From: Puccinellia tenuiflora
Taxonomy: Eukaryota; Streptophyta; Magnoliopsida; Poales; Poaceae
Direction of reading: 5' to 3'
NCBI GenBank assembly: GCA_012064385.1
Contig: QRDG01001867.1
Span: 62,001-126,000 of the forward strand
Length of the DNA: 64,000 nucleotides
Below, one piece after another: positions 10,971 through 23,200 of this stretch. Each line of letters begins with the position of its first letter. Position 1 is the stretch's first letter. The notes under the pieces are model-generated. The model ran no database searches. It worked only from the letters and a program-made list of their open reading frames with translations, and was not told the origin of the DNA. Position numbers and translations under genes: made by a program.

Positions 10971-11349
10971 GAGCCCGGGTGCACCAGCTCCCGGTGCTTT
11001 TCAAAAAAAATTAAAAAATCAAAAACTTTGCAAAAAAATGCGGAAAAATCATGTGCGTACCTGACCATGGTCCGCGTCGCCGTGAAAAATTTCGCACCGA
11101 AATGTCATCGTATGCGACCTGGACGAAAATGCCAAATTTCTGACAGCATGTGAGATCCGGAATTTTGAAATTCTTGTCAGAATTTTGTCATTTTCCCCCA
11201 GGGCGCATACGATGACATTTTGGTGCGAAATTTTTCGCGATGGTGCGGACCATGGTCAGGTACGTACATGATTTTTTTCGCATATTTTTGTAAAGTTTTC
11301 ATAATTTATTGTGCTCCCGAAAAAACGGGAGCTGGTGCGCCCGGGCACC
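10971..11349. mobile_element. Foldback MITE with ~150-bp inverted arms
   Basis: The left arm (about 10971-11139) and the reverse complement of the right arm (about 11199-11349) align along their whole length. They share GCCCGGG, GCACCAGCTCCCG, CCTGACCATGGTCCGC, AAATTTCGCACC and ATGTCATCGTATGCG. A central spacer of roughly 60 bp separates them. Such a hairpin-forming element without coding capacity is a MITE. I cannot define a clean target duplication, so the superfamily stays open; long arms suggest a Mutator-type derivative. Confidence 0.75.
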
Positions 11350-12068
11350 GTTATGAATTTCCCGTTTCCACTCTCATTTCTAGTTGTACAAACCAAGTTG
11401 TTCATTACATGGACCAAAGAGAAGAAACAGAAAAAAGACCTACCGGGGTTCTGTTGTTAAAAGGATAAAAGGATGATTTACCCCATTCAAAACAGAGCAA
11501 GCTAGAAAATAAGACCATTGTCTTGTTCCAGCTTTGTGCTAGCTTAGTTCATATGTCATGGATGTACATTCTTGGATGTGTTTTGTTTGGAATTTCCTTC
11601 TCGTCAGTCAGTCGAACAGCTTGAGCAGGTTCAGTTTTGTGTGTGAACTCGTCCGTCCGTGGAATCCTGACAACAGTGCAAGCAAGAGTACGTTTTTGCA
11701 TTTGAAATTCCCTCTCCTGTCAGAAGAAACACTCGCAGTGTCAGTTGAGCTGAATAAGAAACACTGGCAGTTTGATTATGAGTTGTGTGTGTGTGGATGA
11801 GGCATGATTCGGTTGGATTGGGCTAGATTTAGCACGTTCAGTTTCAGAACTCGGTGTGAACTCGTCTGACGAATCACCACCCTGCAAGCAAGAGCACACA
11901 CCGACACACGTGCTCCCTCATAAATCAGACAAGTCGGAATTTTTGACTGAGACAACAAAGACGATGTGTCCGACCGAGCAAATTTCAGCGTGCTCTCCTC
12001 TGGGGAACAACCTGCTGAGCTGAGATACACTTTGAAAGTGGGTAAGACTGATCCAGACATAACATTAG
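11350..12068. repeat. Intergenic stretch with a direct repeat
   Basis: No gene is supported. Sequence near 11627-11690 recurs in diverged form near 11836-11893. The two copies share GTTCAGTTT, TGTGAACTCGTC and TGCAAGCAAGAG, about 210 bp apart. This looks like an old local duplication. Confidence 0.45.
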
Positions 12069-12558
12069 GGGCGTGTTTGGTGGCATAGGCCGGCCAGGCC
12101 CACCAGCTGCAATGGCAAGGGGTTTGGTTGCCTGGATGGGTTGAAAAACTTGGCCAGCGTGAACTTTAAAGCACCCTCGGGCCAGTCCCGAGAGGCACGG
12201 TCGAATCGACCGTGCCCGTCGAGCCAGGCTCGTTCTCCTCTCCCCGGCTGCAATTTCCCCTCCCCGCCTGCAGGAGCATATGCGACCATGGAGATGGCGG
12301 GATCCCGCGCGCTGCAGCGAAAAGGGGAGCGGGAGAAATTCGGTCACCTCCCGCCGAAACCATCCCCTATTTACACTCTCCCCGCTCAACGCCCCAGCCG
12401 AAACCACCATCCCCCCCCCCCCCCCCCCCACACCGAGCTCTCACCTCCGCAGCGGCGCAGTCAAGTCCGGCCGGCGGCGGCGGCGAAAGCGGCAATCTAC
12501 GCGGCGGCACGACGAGCTGAAGTAGTACTACTGCGACCTCTCCAACCCATCTGTACTG

Positions 12559-14072
12559 ATGGCTGTAAGTACAAAACTCTCTTCTGTTAATCTCCATGTC
12601 CGAACCCTAGATCTGTGAGCTTGTCTAGGTTGTTGTTCATCTGTTAGCATGAGTATGATGTTGTGCACCTGTTAGCACGTGTAGGATGTGTAGGATGCTT
12701 TCGATCTGTGAGCATGTGTGTCATGTTGTTCATCTGTTAGCATCAGTAGGATGTTGTTCGACTTTGCGCATGTGTAGTATGCTTTCGATCTGTGAGCATG
12801 TGTGTCATGTTGTTCATCTATTAGCATCAGTATGATCTCGTACATCTTTGTCCATGTTTTTGGTTCTTGCTGATAGTTTATTGGTGTTCTATGCGCCACC
12901 TATGTAGGATTCCGTTGACGACTTTAGTCAGTCTCTGATCCCCATTGGGGACTCTCAGATCCCTTCATGGATGGAGGAGACACAGCCTCACCCGGTGGAT
13001 CCGGTCGGAACCCTGGCTCTGCACGATCTAGTTCAAAGCCTTGATGTGGCCGGTAAATCAAAGGCCTCCAAGGCTAAGGGTGGGGTGAAGGGGACCATGA
13101 AATGGCTTCCCTTCATGTCCACCTTCGTGCTTAACCAGATGTGTGCACTCATCAAGACTGGTGTTAGGACTGATAAAGGTTTCAAAGAGGTCCATCTCAC
13201 TGCCGTTGCCAAGGCTCTGTTTGTTCACTGTGGGGCTGAGGTCACTTCTACTCAGGTGTACAACCACCTGAGAAAGTGGAGACTCAGGTGGCTCCAGGTG
13301 AGCAAACTACGTGACTTGACCGGGGCACAATGGTGTGAGGAGTCCTTCACCATCATCCTTGAGGCTGACCACTACGAGGGCCATATCATGGTTAGCAGCT
13401 TCCAAACCTTGATAAGCACCTTCAAACCTTCATACATCTACTTCAAACCCATCTAACTAATTGTCCTTGCAATGCTAGGATCATCCCAAGGACGCCGAGT
13501 TCCTCAACGCGCCTATCCTCAACTACACACAGATGCAGATGATCTTCTCCTATGGTCTGGCCACCGACAAATATACCAAAGGCTCAGGGGATCCACTCTG
13601 CACGCAAGCTGACTTTAGTGAGACTCAGGAGTCCGAGGCCATCATCCTCGACGGTCCGGACAAGCCTACTGATGGGCCAGCTGGAGATCGCAGGGGTGGA
13701 GTTGGAGCAGGTGCCGGAGCTGGAGTGAAGAGGAAGATGGGAGCTCTCGGCAATGACGAGATCCAGGCCTTTTCGAGCATGACCGATGCTGTGAAGGAGG
13801 TCGTCCAGGCCATCAGGGAGAGCAAGCCAACTGACATGCACCCTGACCTCTACAACAGCTACGAAGGGTTTGAAACATTCGATGAAGCACAGCAGCAATA
13901 CTCCAACTTCCTAACTGAGGAGAAGGCCATAGTAGGTCATCAGGTTGGAGGCAATTTCATGCTGGCCGATGTGGTGCAAGCCCAGATGCCAATTCAAGTG
14001 CAGCCTAGTAGGATCAAAGACTTCATAATCGTAGTCCTCCTTGTGGTGATTGTCAAACTCCTGCTATTCTAG
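12559..14072 (+). CDS. Harbinger ORF1-type Myb/SANT-like DNA-binding protein
   Basis: Three exons join in frame to 360 residues: 12559-12564 (ATG GCT, donor GTAAGT), 12908-13390, and 13479-14072. The acceptor before 12908 ends TATGTAG and the 88-bp second intron is GT...AG. The Myb/SANT-like (Myb_DNA-bind_3) domain covers about residues 50-175: MKWLPFMSTFVLNQM, VHLTAVAKALF, QVYNHLRKWRLRW, then across the splice DHPKDAEFLNAPI. A Gly-rich linker and a helical region (SSMTDAVKEVVQAIRES) follow. The last 17 residues are almost wholly hydrophobic (FIIVVLLVVIVKLLLF), which is odd for a DNA-binding protein. In PIF/Harbinger elements ORF1 works with the transposase in nuclear import and terminal-repeat binding. 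No transposase lies in this element. Exon 1 is short, so a start at the internal ATG 12971 is the alternative. Confidence 0.75.
12640..12845 (+). repeat. Minisatellite in intron 1 of the Myb/SANT gene
   Basis: A unit of about 91 bp is repeated imperfectly, with GCTTTCGATCTGTGAGCATG at about 12690 and 12781. Shorter subrepeats contain TGTTGTTCATCTGTTAGCAT. It lies wholly in the 343-bp first intron and probably arose by slippage. Confidence 0.7.
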
Positions 14073-14508
14073 ATGGCAGTGTATGATCGGATGTGTCTAA
14101 TACTGGTAAGCTCACCACAGTTGAACATAGGTAACCATAGCGATGGTAATGTGGGCAACAAAACGCCCTGTCCTAGCTTCTGCCCAGCCATAAACCACTC
14201 TTTGCAGGCAACCAAACAAAGTGAGGGTTGATAGCCCAACCGATGCAGGCAAAGCCTTCACAAGCTACCAAACAACATGCACAACATGGCTGGGAGGGTG
14301 GCTCACCCAGACTAGGCCCTGCCCAACCTGGCATGGGGGAGATGCAAATCTCATGCTGGCTACCAGACGCACCCTAGTTGAAAAGTATTGAATCGGCTCG
14401 AAACTTTGAACCAACCGGGGAGAGAAAAAGAAATACTATCTTCGGCTAAGCTGAGTTCATATTGTGAACGAAGACATTCCTTGGGTTAAGTTCTCTTGTT
14501 TAGCAGGG

Positions 14509-15170
14509 GATGGAGTGTTGGCACCCGGGAGTGTATGCTCCCGGTTTTAAAAATATTCTCAAAATGTATCTTGACATGTCAAAAAAATAGGATAAAAATA
14601 TCACACATACATCTTGATGTTCTGTTTGTTCATAAAGTCGCTAAAAGAAAATCGGTATTTTTGTGTCGTGTTAAAAAGACAAAATTTAGAGCTAAAACAG
14701 GCTTTTCACGAGATTTTTTTTGTCTTATTTATATAGGTTATAGAAAATGTCGTTTTTCACAAAACATGACGTGCCATCGTAGAATGTCGAGATATACACG
14801 TAAAAGATTCTCAGATTTTTTAAATATTTTAAGATGACTTTTCTGATGGTAGGAGCATACGCTCCCATGTGTCCAAATATATTTCCATGTTTATCCACCG
14901 ACAAAAGAAAAAATCACTTTGACACATATGGGAGCATATAATCCTATAACCGAAAAATGCATTTTTACATGTCAAAATGATTCGAACAAAAAATTTGCGT
15001 GTACATATTGACATTATATGTACGCATGACAAGTCTCCCGAAAAAACCGATATTTTTGTGGATTGTGTAAAACGACAAAAAAAATTCTAGTGAAAAACTT
15101 TTTTAGCATTAACTTTTGTCTTTTTTACGCACAACACGAAAAATATCTGTTCTGCACGAAAAGACTTCAT
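14509..15170. mobile_element. Foldback elements with GCTCCC-type ends
   Basis: The unit at about 14509-14870 starts GGCACCCGGGAGTGTATGC and ends with an inverted match (AGGAGCATACGCTCCCATGTGTCC), with subterminal AAAATATT/AATATTTT words between. A related half element follows at about 14905-15170, beginning near GACACATATGGGAGCATA. The left half closely resembles the element at 59.1 kb. There is no coding capacity. Confidence 0.6.
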
Positions 15171-15189
15171 GCCTTAGGATGAAATTCTG

Positions 15190-17705
15190 GCCTCGGGAAT
15201 AGTGTGCATCTGAGGAGGAAAACCTAGCCCTCTCGCTCTCTTTTCTGCCGCAAGAACTTGATGAGGTGTTGAAGCCCACAAAAACAGGTATAGCCCCCGA
15301 AGCCAGATGGGTTGCCCGTGGCCTTCTCTAAAGCATGTTGGCCTCTAGTGAGAGGCTTAGTACTCCACATTCTCAATGGTTTTGCATTGGGAATGTTGGA
15401 TATCTCACGCTTGAATTTTGGAATAATCTCACTTATACCTAAATGTCCAGGTGCGGACAACATCAAGCAATTCCGGCCAATATCCTTAATCAATGTAATT
15501 TACAAATTAGTTTCCAAAGCATTTTGCCACTCGACTTGCTCTAGTAGCGCACCGGATCATCTCGCATTCGCAAACATCCTTTCTCAGAGGTAGGCTCATC
15601 CATGATGGAGCCCTAGCTCTTCATGAAACGATTCATGAGCTCAAGAGTAAGACCAACCAACGATAGTTATAAAACTCGAGTTTGAGAAAGCCTATGACAG
15701 AGTTAGCTTGAACTTCCTTCGAGAAATGCTAACCAAAAAAGGATTTACACCAGGGGTGATTCACCGTCTTATGCAACTTGTAACAGGGGGCTAGACAACC
15801 ATCTCCATTAACCGAGAGGTGGGTCCCTTTTTGAGAAACAAGAGGGGAGTTAGGCAAGGTGACCCTAGCTCCCTTATCCTTTTTATTTTCATGGCAGACG
15901 CACTTGCTGGCATGCTAGATGCAGCAAAAAATGCTTCCCATATTCATGGGGTGGTACCTCACCTTATAGAAGGTGGTGTTACTCATCTACAATATGCAGA
16001 TGACCATTATCCTCATCTAGAACTCTGACTGGACTTGACCAACCTAAAATTTCTTCTTCTGTCCTTTGAAGTTCTTTCGGGCTTAAAGATCAACTTCCTA
16101 TAAAGTGACCTAATCGTCATGGGAGCTACTTCACACGAACAAAGATGTGTGGAAAATCTCCTAAATTGTAAAATAGGGGCCTTTTCTTTAACCTACATGG
16201 GCTTTCCCATAGCGGATAGGAAGCTGACCATGTCTGATTGGGAACCCTTGGTAGGAGTAGTAGGTCATAGAACTAAGTCGTGGCAGGGACGAGGCATTTC
16301 TTTTGTAGGACGTCTCACCCTAACTGACGCTTCCCTGGCAAGCTTGCAAACTATGTTGTGGGGTTGTTCTTGCTTGCTGATGAAACTCATGAAGGTTTCA
16401 ATAAACACATGGCCAATTTCTTCTCGGGGGACACAAAGAACAAAAGGGAATATCACATGGTCCATTGGCCAGAGGTCTGCCGTCCCAAAGACCAGTCTGG
16501 TTTGGGGGTCACAAATACTAAGGTGCTAAATATTGCACTTTTGACCAAATGGATTCGGAAGTTATTCTATGAGGATGGTCATAACTCTCTCTGGCAAAAG
16601 CTTGTTCGAGCTAAATACCCTAGAGCCAGCAACATTTTCTCATCAAATGCCTTGAGAGGATCCCAATTCTGGCATTGTCTCCATTAGATCAAAAAGTTAC
16701 TTCAAATTAGGAGCCAAATTCAGCTGGGAATTGCCTCGAAAGTTCTTTTCTGACGGGCTCTATATGCAACTGTTTCCCTAGCTGGTTATATGATATCTCA
16801 ACAAGACAAGACATCCTAGTCGCCCAAGCCCATTCTTGAGATGGATGGCGCCTGAGGTTCAGACATACTTATGGGGACGATGAACTACAACAATGGGCTA
16901 TTATATCCTAGGAAATAGATGAGTTCCTTCCCTCTATGGAGGTTGATCAGGTTACTTGGGCTTTGGAACCCTCGGGCAAATTCTCTTAGTTCGCGTTATC
17001 GCAAGATTCTCCATGTTAGTGACCATGCTGTGCCAAAAAAAATGGCCTGCTAAGATCCCGCTTAAGATTAAAATCTTAGCGCGTGGACGTCTTCGTGCTG
17101 GTGATCAGTTGGTTTTGCGTCATGGTCCTTCTGACGATTTTTGTGTGCTTTGTGGTTCTATTGAAAACACTGATCACATCTTTTTATCTTGTTCTCTTGC
17201 TATTTTTACGTGGAGTGGATTGCACCAGAGCTTAGGGGTAACCTAGAACCCTCAATCTTTTGATCAATGGTGGAGACTGCTCCATTCGCTCCCACGAAGA
17301 GCAATGAAACCAGTGTGGCTTCTATTTGCTGCCCAATGCTGGGGCTTTTGGAATATTCGAAATAAATTTTCAATTGAAGCGGTATTTCTCCCACATCCTG
17401 TTTATTGCTTCTTTAAAACTGGACTTTTGTTGCAACACTAGAGATTGCTATCTAAACCCAAGGAGCAAGCGGCGGTGGACACTTTGATCTCAGAGCTACG
17501 CAACCTCTACCGCAACACATACGAGCCACCGTCGGATGATGACCATCAAGCTACCTAGTTTTATCTTTAAGTAGTTGTTTTAAGCTATGTTGAGCTATCC
17601 CAGAACTGTTTATTCGTCTTAACCTGGCAGTGTGCCATGGTTATGCATGTAAGCAGTTACTGTTATCGTTGGGAACTCTATGGCTTTAGTAATATAAAGT
17701 TGGGC
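15190..17705 (+). pseudogene. L1-type LINE relic (reverse transcriptase, zf-RVT)
   Basis: Several frames broken by frameshifts and stops together give the order of a plant L1 ORF2. RT N-terminal part is at 15312-15593 (NFGIISLIPKCPGADNIKQF, RPISLINVIYKLVSK). RT core is at 15819-16028 with GVRQGDP and the catalytic YADD. The thumb/connection region is at 16119-16687 with VCRPKDQSGLG. A zf-RVT domain is at 16956-17246 (LKIKILARGRL, FCVLCGSIENTDHIF). The endonuclease and ORF1 are missing, so the copy is 5' truncated. The 3' end lies near 17705 without a clear poly(A) tail. It is related to, but clearly older than, the LINE at 39.4 kb. Confidence 0.85.
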
Positions 17706-18263
17706 ATGAGTGACCTATTAATTAATTCAACCTACATGTCTTAATAGGAAAGACTGCTAAAATGTCCGGTCTAAATTACATATACTCACTCTATTTGTAG
17801 TCTCCACCATTCCGCCAGGGTACTAGCATTTTGACCTTTTTTTATATTGAGATTTGCTATTTCTCGGCCATTTCGGAGCTATTTACTTGTAAAGTCGACT
17901 GAATTGATGTAGTTATAGATGTTGTCTTCAGTCTTCTCTTTGTTTGAAGAGAAGTGGAAGAAGATGACAAGCATTGTTTGTGTGACACATCACAAACATA
18001 GGAGGAAATGAGGAACATAGTCACACATGCAACAATTTCCTAAGTACTAGAGTACTACTACATCTTTTACGGGCCAACCGAAAAAGTGTTGGCCACAAAC
18101 CCACCCAATCAATGTATACTAGCTACTGAATGAATGGAACCCTGAAATCTGAGGTTCCCGAATCTGCAGATTTGGTATACTATATCGTCACGAGTGTTAT
18201 TGTTCTTGTCTTGCTAAATCCTATCCACTGTCGCTATCGTCAGGTTTTGATTCGGCAGCTCCA
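17706..18263. other. Downstream flank of PP2C, no gene seen
   Basis: AT-rich sequence containing the 3' UTR side of the minus-strand PP2C gene. I see no coding region or defined repeat. Confidence 0.5.
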
Positions 18264-19704
18264 CTAGCTAATCGTCGGCGTTGTGCTCCTCCTGAACCTC
18301 CTGCTCGCCCGGAGGTCGACCACGACGACGGTGACGTTGTCCTTGCTCCCCTTCTGGAGGGCGAGCCTGGACAGGTACTGGGCGGCCGCCTGCGCGGCAG
18401 GGTCCGGCGACGAGCCACCATCATCGTCGTGGGTGACGGCGGCGGCGGAGGACGGCGAGGTGGAGGTGGCGTTCTTCTTGTGCCACAGCAGTATCCGCTT
18501 GCGCGCGGCGTCGCAGGCCTCCTCGTTGGACAGCACGTCCCAGAGGCCGTCGCTGGCGAGGACGAGGCACTCGTCGTCCCTCGCGCGGGCGACCACCGTC
18601 ACCTCCGGGACCGGGATGATGTACGGCTTCAGGTATCTGTCCCCTGCACCAAGGAAGAAGATGAGTTAGCAGCTACAGAAACAAATTCAGACAGTAGTGA
18701 TATACACATACACCATGCATGAAACCAATTCAGGAGTGCAAGAATGGTAGGTACCGATGGAGCGCGACATGGCGAGGACGCCCAGAACTCGGTACCCGTT
18801 CCACTGGATGACCTTGCCGCCCAGCGCCTCGATCCTCGCGTACTCGTCTTCCCGGTTCGGCTGGAATGGATAATAATAGGAAACCAGAGTGAGACAGAGT
18901 AGTGTCTCTGATCAGCTCATGGCGAGCGACAGTCCATGGACCATGGCAGCTCACCTTGTGGTCGAGGGACAGCGGCAACGGCTCCTTGCCCCGGCAGAGC
19001 ACGGCCCGCGAGTCCCCGCAGTTGGCCACGACCACGTGCGACGAGCAGACAACCGCGACCACCGCCGTCGACCCCACCGTGTCCGGACCCACGGGCCGCG
19101 CTCCCACCTCGGCGTCGACGCGGCAGAAGCAGTCCACGAACGCCTTCTCCCACCGCTTCTTCGAGTCCACGGAGCTCGGCAGCTCCTCTGCGGCGCGCAG
19201 GTCCTCGGCGAGCGCGGCGTGGAGCCTGTCCCGGCAGTGGTCGGCCACCTGCGCGCCGCCGTGGCCGTCGTAGACGCCGAAGAAGTGTGCGGGGAGGCGG
19301 AAGGACGCGCGGTCGAGGCCGTCGGCCGCTGCGTCGTCGGCGGCGACCATCCAGAGCGGGAGGCGGTGGAAGCGCGGGACGACGGCCGCGGCGTCCTCCA
19401 TCTCCGGGCGGCGGCCTTGGACGGACACCAGCCCCCAGAGCGGCGGGGAGTCGAGGGCGAAGACGCTCCTGCTGCTGCAGGCGGGCGCGGTGGAGTCGGT
19501 GGCGGCCGCGGGCAGGTCGTCGGAGACGAGCGAGGGCGGGTTGGTGGCGGAGGGTGAGGTGAGGAAGCCGTCCAAGTCGGCGGAGGCGATGCTGCTACAC
19601 TCGCTGGCGACAGAGCAGGGGCTCCCGCACGCGGACACTGCGTCGTGTGGCACGGCGGCGTCGGCGAGAGCGAGCGGCGCCAGCGCGGAGGCTAGGGAGT
19701 CCAT
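18264..19704 (-). CDS. Clade A protein phosphatase 2C (ABA co-receptor type)
   Basis: Three exons (19704-18955, 18860-18755, 18643-18264) with GT-AG introns of 94 and 111 bp join in frame to 411 residues. The catalytic PPM fold begins near residue 91 (WGLVSVQGRRPEMEDA). Metal-binding aspartates appear in FFGVYDGHGG (D146), ASDGLWD (D317) and SKDNVTV (D387). The stretch GGKVIQWNGYRVLGVLAMSRSIGD carries Trp270, the position of the tryptophan lock that in clade A enzymes (ABI1/HAB1) inserts into ABA-bound PYR/PYL receptors. The N-terminus (1-90) is Ser/Ala-rich and variable, as in the clade. Family members dephosphorylate SnRK2 kinases and so repress ABA signalling in nucleus and cytosol. An Ala/Ser/Asp-rich loop at 343-372 before the last motif is longer than usual. 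Start is the first Met of the long frame. Member assignment within clade A is not attempted. Confidence 0.93.
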
Positions 19705-20172
19705 GTGGACGTAGGCTGCTGCTGCTGCTTGCTACTCATGGGCCCTGGGGCGGAGACGGACGGAGATGGGAGGAGCGAATCGAGTGGTGGGTGGGTGCAC
19801 GGGATGTGCCCTGGGGACGAAGCAAAGCGGAAGGAGGAAGGCGATGGAAAGAGAGGGGTGGGAGCGGCCGGCGGTTGATAGCCTGACTCGGCTGGCGTGG
19901 TCGCGTGTCGGCCGTGCGTCCACGCGCCGCCGCGGGAGGAGGAGACGCGCGAGCGCGACCAGGCCGCCGGCCGGTGCAAACGTGCATCTACCTCCGATAC
20001 TGTTTTATTTTATTTTTTATTTTTTAATATAAATACAATCTGCTAATTTCTCTGAGAGCATTATTTTGCACTGGATCGATGAATAGGCTATTACAACGAG
20101 GTGAACATTTTGTAATCTTTATGAACGAAATTTGTCAAATCGATTTCCTGTCCCCCAAACACCATGTAATAA
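19705..20172. other. PP2C promoter side
   Basis: Upstream region of the minus-strand PP2C. The first 280 bp are GC-rich and probably include the 5' UTR; the rest is AT-rich. I see no further gene and no motif I would call with confidence. Confidence 0.4.
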
Positions 20173-20276
20173 GGGCATCTCCACGGGGCGTCTAAATTAT
20201 GTCCGGCACCCTCCAGTTAGAGGCCCCTTTGGGGGTGTCGGATACATGTCCGGCGTTTGTTTCCCCTCCCACACCG

Positions 20277-23200
20277 TGTAACATCCCTATTTTGGTAATG
20301 AAAAATACGAAGAATTTTTCCACTTTTTGCATTCATGTTTGCATCATGGCATATCTTTAATTTGCTAATGTTACCAAAGTAACCAAATGGGAAACAATAA
20401 AAAGAGGGAAGCCAAACTTCCCAAAACCTTTAATTCTGGAAATGCACCAATTGCTACAACCCATGTTTTGACACGTGACCATATGGTTCACCAAACTCCC
20501 TAAGTTCACCTCACGTGCTAAGAACCAAATGGGTGGTTTCCTTTTTGTCTCCAACTTTCCTAGGCCCTAAAATGTGGCTCAAAGCCTTTGTGTAATTGTG
20601 AGCTATGCCACCTTGCTCCAAGACCTAGATGAATGTTTGGGGAGATGTTTTATCTTGTGAGGAAGCTCCCAGAATTTTTGCATAATTTCTGGAAGTGTTT
20701 TGGAGCCCTTGTCAAATTCCAGTTTTTCTGTCATTTTATGTTCTTTCGGAATGGCCCGGAAATTTCCGGATCAATTCCGGGCCAGTCGGAATTTTCCGGA
20801 TCCATCCGGAAAATTCCGGATGAAGCACAGTGACGACAATGGACACTGGCGCCATGCCGCCGACGCCACCTGCTCCCCTCGCACGCCATGCCGTCGTGGC
20901 CCCCCCTTGAGGCCAAAGAAGAGCACCGAGACGCCCTCGTGCTCACCTGCTCCCCTTTCCCCTGCTTCCCCTTTTTCCCCTTCCTCCTCCGCGTGCTCGC
21001 CTCGCCGCCGAAGGTCGGGCTCGTGCCGCCGCCGCATCGCCGTCGTCTCCGTCGAGCCCGGGACGAACCGACCACGCAGGAAGGAACGCCGCGTCGCCCT
21101 CTACCTCCTCCACCAAAGCCCGCATGATGGGAGGCCTCCAGTCGAGCTAATCGAGCCCGTCTTCCCGGGGTTCTTCCGCCGCTCGCCGTGATCGTCCCCG
21201 ACGAAATCCGCCGTCGTCTCTCCCTCTCCGGCCTCACCGACCTCGCCCACGTACTCAGGGTGAGCCCCGCAACCTTCTAGGCCAAATCCCGCTGCCCCTC
21301 TCCCTCTCTTGCCCGCTCTTTGTGCGCACCCGCCGCCGCCGTCGTTTTTCTGCCCTGACTCGAGTCGTCCGGAATCACCCGGATTATTCCGGATCGATTC
21401 CGGGTCGACCGGAAAATTCCGGACCTTTCCGGACGAATTCCGAAACTCTAACAGAAGGATTTTGAGGTCACCTCGGATTTGGTTCGGATTTAGCCCGGAT
21501 TATTCCGGACCGTCCGGAATATTCCGGACCAATCCGAATGTATTCCGAACCAAGCTGAAAAACTTGTGAGCTTTGTAATTTAACTCCTTCATGTTAAATC
21601 TTGCAAATGACCTACCAATTTGTTCAGTGTTTCAAATGCTATCTAAATATGCTAGAATCACCTCATGACAGTAAATTGCCCTTTGACATAAATCCACATA
21701 ATCTTTTATTTTGCTATTTAATCATCGGTGCTCCGAAAATTACAAATAAATTACCGAAATGATCGGAAGAACGAAACCTATCCATTCATGTCATGTTCAT
21801 GCATATTTGACCACTTCTCTAATAATTCAATAATTTATGAAGAATGTGGCCACTAAGATAAATATGGGGTTGGTCCCAAATCATTGAACTACTTATTTGG
21901 CTCCTCATTTAAATTTGCTTTTAATTCATATAATAATATGGTTGCATCAATTGGACATGTCATCATGTGATTGAGCATTGCATTTTGAGTTCGTGTGATT
22001 TATGTGTGCTTTGTATTTCTTTTGGGTATCGATAGATTCCGGAGTCGAGGGTCTCTCTACTTACCCCGAAGAGCACTACTTCACGCCCGGGCAGCAAGGC
22101 AAGAGATAACCTAACCTTCTTGGCATATAGCATCCTATGTTTTGATCAAATTATTTTATCCACCATAATATTGCATGCGGTTCAAAGGTCTCTTTTGGTA
22201 AACATAGAATCCTATGAATGCATGTTTCTTCCCCGAGCCAATCGCATGTATTCCTACCTATGAACCTTAGGTTGATGTGTTGGCCGGAGACAAATTATAA
22301 TTGTTGTATTCATATGCTTAGCTATGCTTAGCCATGCTTAGTGGAATTGCTAGTTATGTCCGTATTATGTTCCATAATTGTTGATATTGATGGAATGATT
22401 CGGTCATGGTGGATAATGGAGATGTTTAATTTAAAAATGCTAAGAAGGCTTGGATGAGTTGCCCTCGGGGAGGGTGGTTTTCCTCATTCTTGCCGCCTAG
22501 GATGAGAGTGCTTTTAGCTAGAACCAAGAACCGAGCGTGCTGCCATTGGTGGGTGTATGGGCGCCTTACTGACCGAATAATTTGTGAGGGCGTATCCAAG
22601 GGTCCTCTAGTTTGCTATTTCCATTTGCCGTGTGTGTGAGCGGAAAAAGGATGATGAGGATGGTGGTGTTAGGATGTGGCGATGGGGCAGGGGCTGAGGC
22701 TAGGTAAACTTGTCCTGTGGCCACAGATGACTCTTGGATAGTCTCATGCATTGTAAAGGTCTAACCGCGCCCGCTCGCCGGTCTTCCCCGGAAGAGGACC
22801 AATTAGGTGAGCCGGACGGTACCAATGGGTAAAATAGTACACCCCTGCAGGGTAAATCTTTTCGAAAAGCCGTGTCCACGGTTATGGACAAACTCTTGGG
22901 AAAGGCGCATTAGCTCATAGATAACGTTAACCTAATTGATATGGCAGCTAGAGGTTGCATAATAAACTTGTGATAAAGGTTCATTTCCTCGAGGGTGAGT
23001 CGAGGGAGTGCCTTTGTGTGAGATGAGTGGTGATGGTTATGAGTAGGTTCGTAGAGAACCGAAGATGACAAATGTTTACTCTCTTACCCCGTTGATAAAA
23101 ATATTCTGAGTAGACGAATGCCTTGTGTCATTTATGTTTCGGTTTATGAAAATTAGCTTTATGCAAAAGAAATACATATAAAGCTTTAGAGCCTCCGTCA

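Larger units (their letters stand above)
12069..14374 (+). mobile_element. PIF/Harbinger element carrying only ORF1 (Myb/SANT)
   Basis: The left end GGGCGTGTTTGGT and the right end (reverse complement GGGTGCGTCTGGT) form the terminal repeat, and both flanks carry TAG (12066-12068 and 14375-14377) as an apparent 3-bp target duplication. Subterminal sequence on both sides is rich in ACCAAAC-like words. The interior contains the complete spliced Myb/SANT gene but no DDE transposase frame, so the copy would need transposase in trans. A run of 19 C lies at 12411-12429. Confidence 0.72.

Noticed and set aside
18889..19562. Overlapping plus-strand frames of over 200 codons
   Set aside because: Antisense to PP2C exon 1 in very GC-rich sequence; repetitive Arg/Gly composition and no motif.
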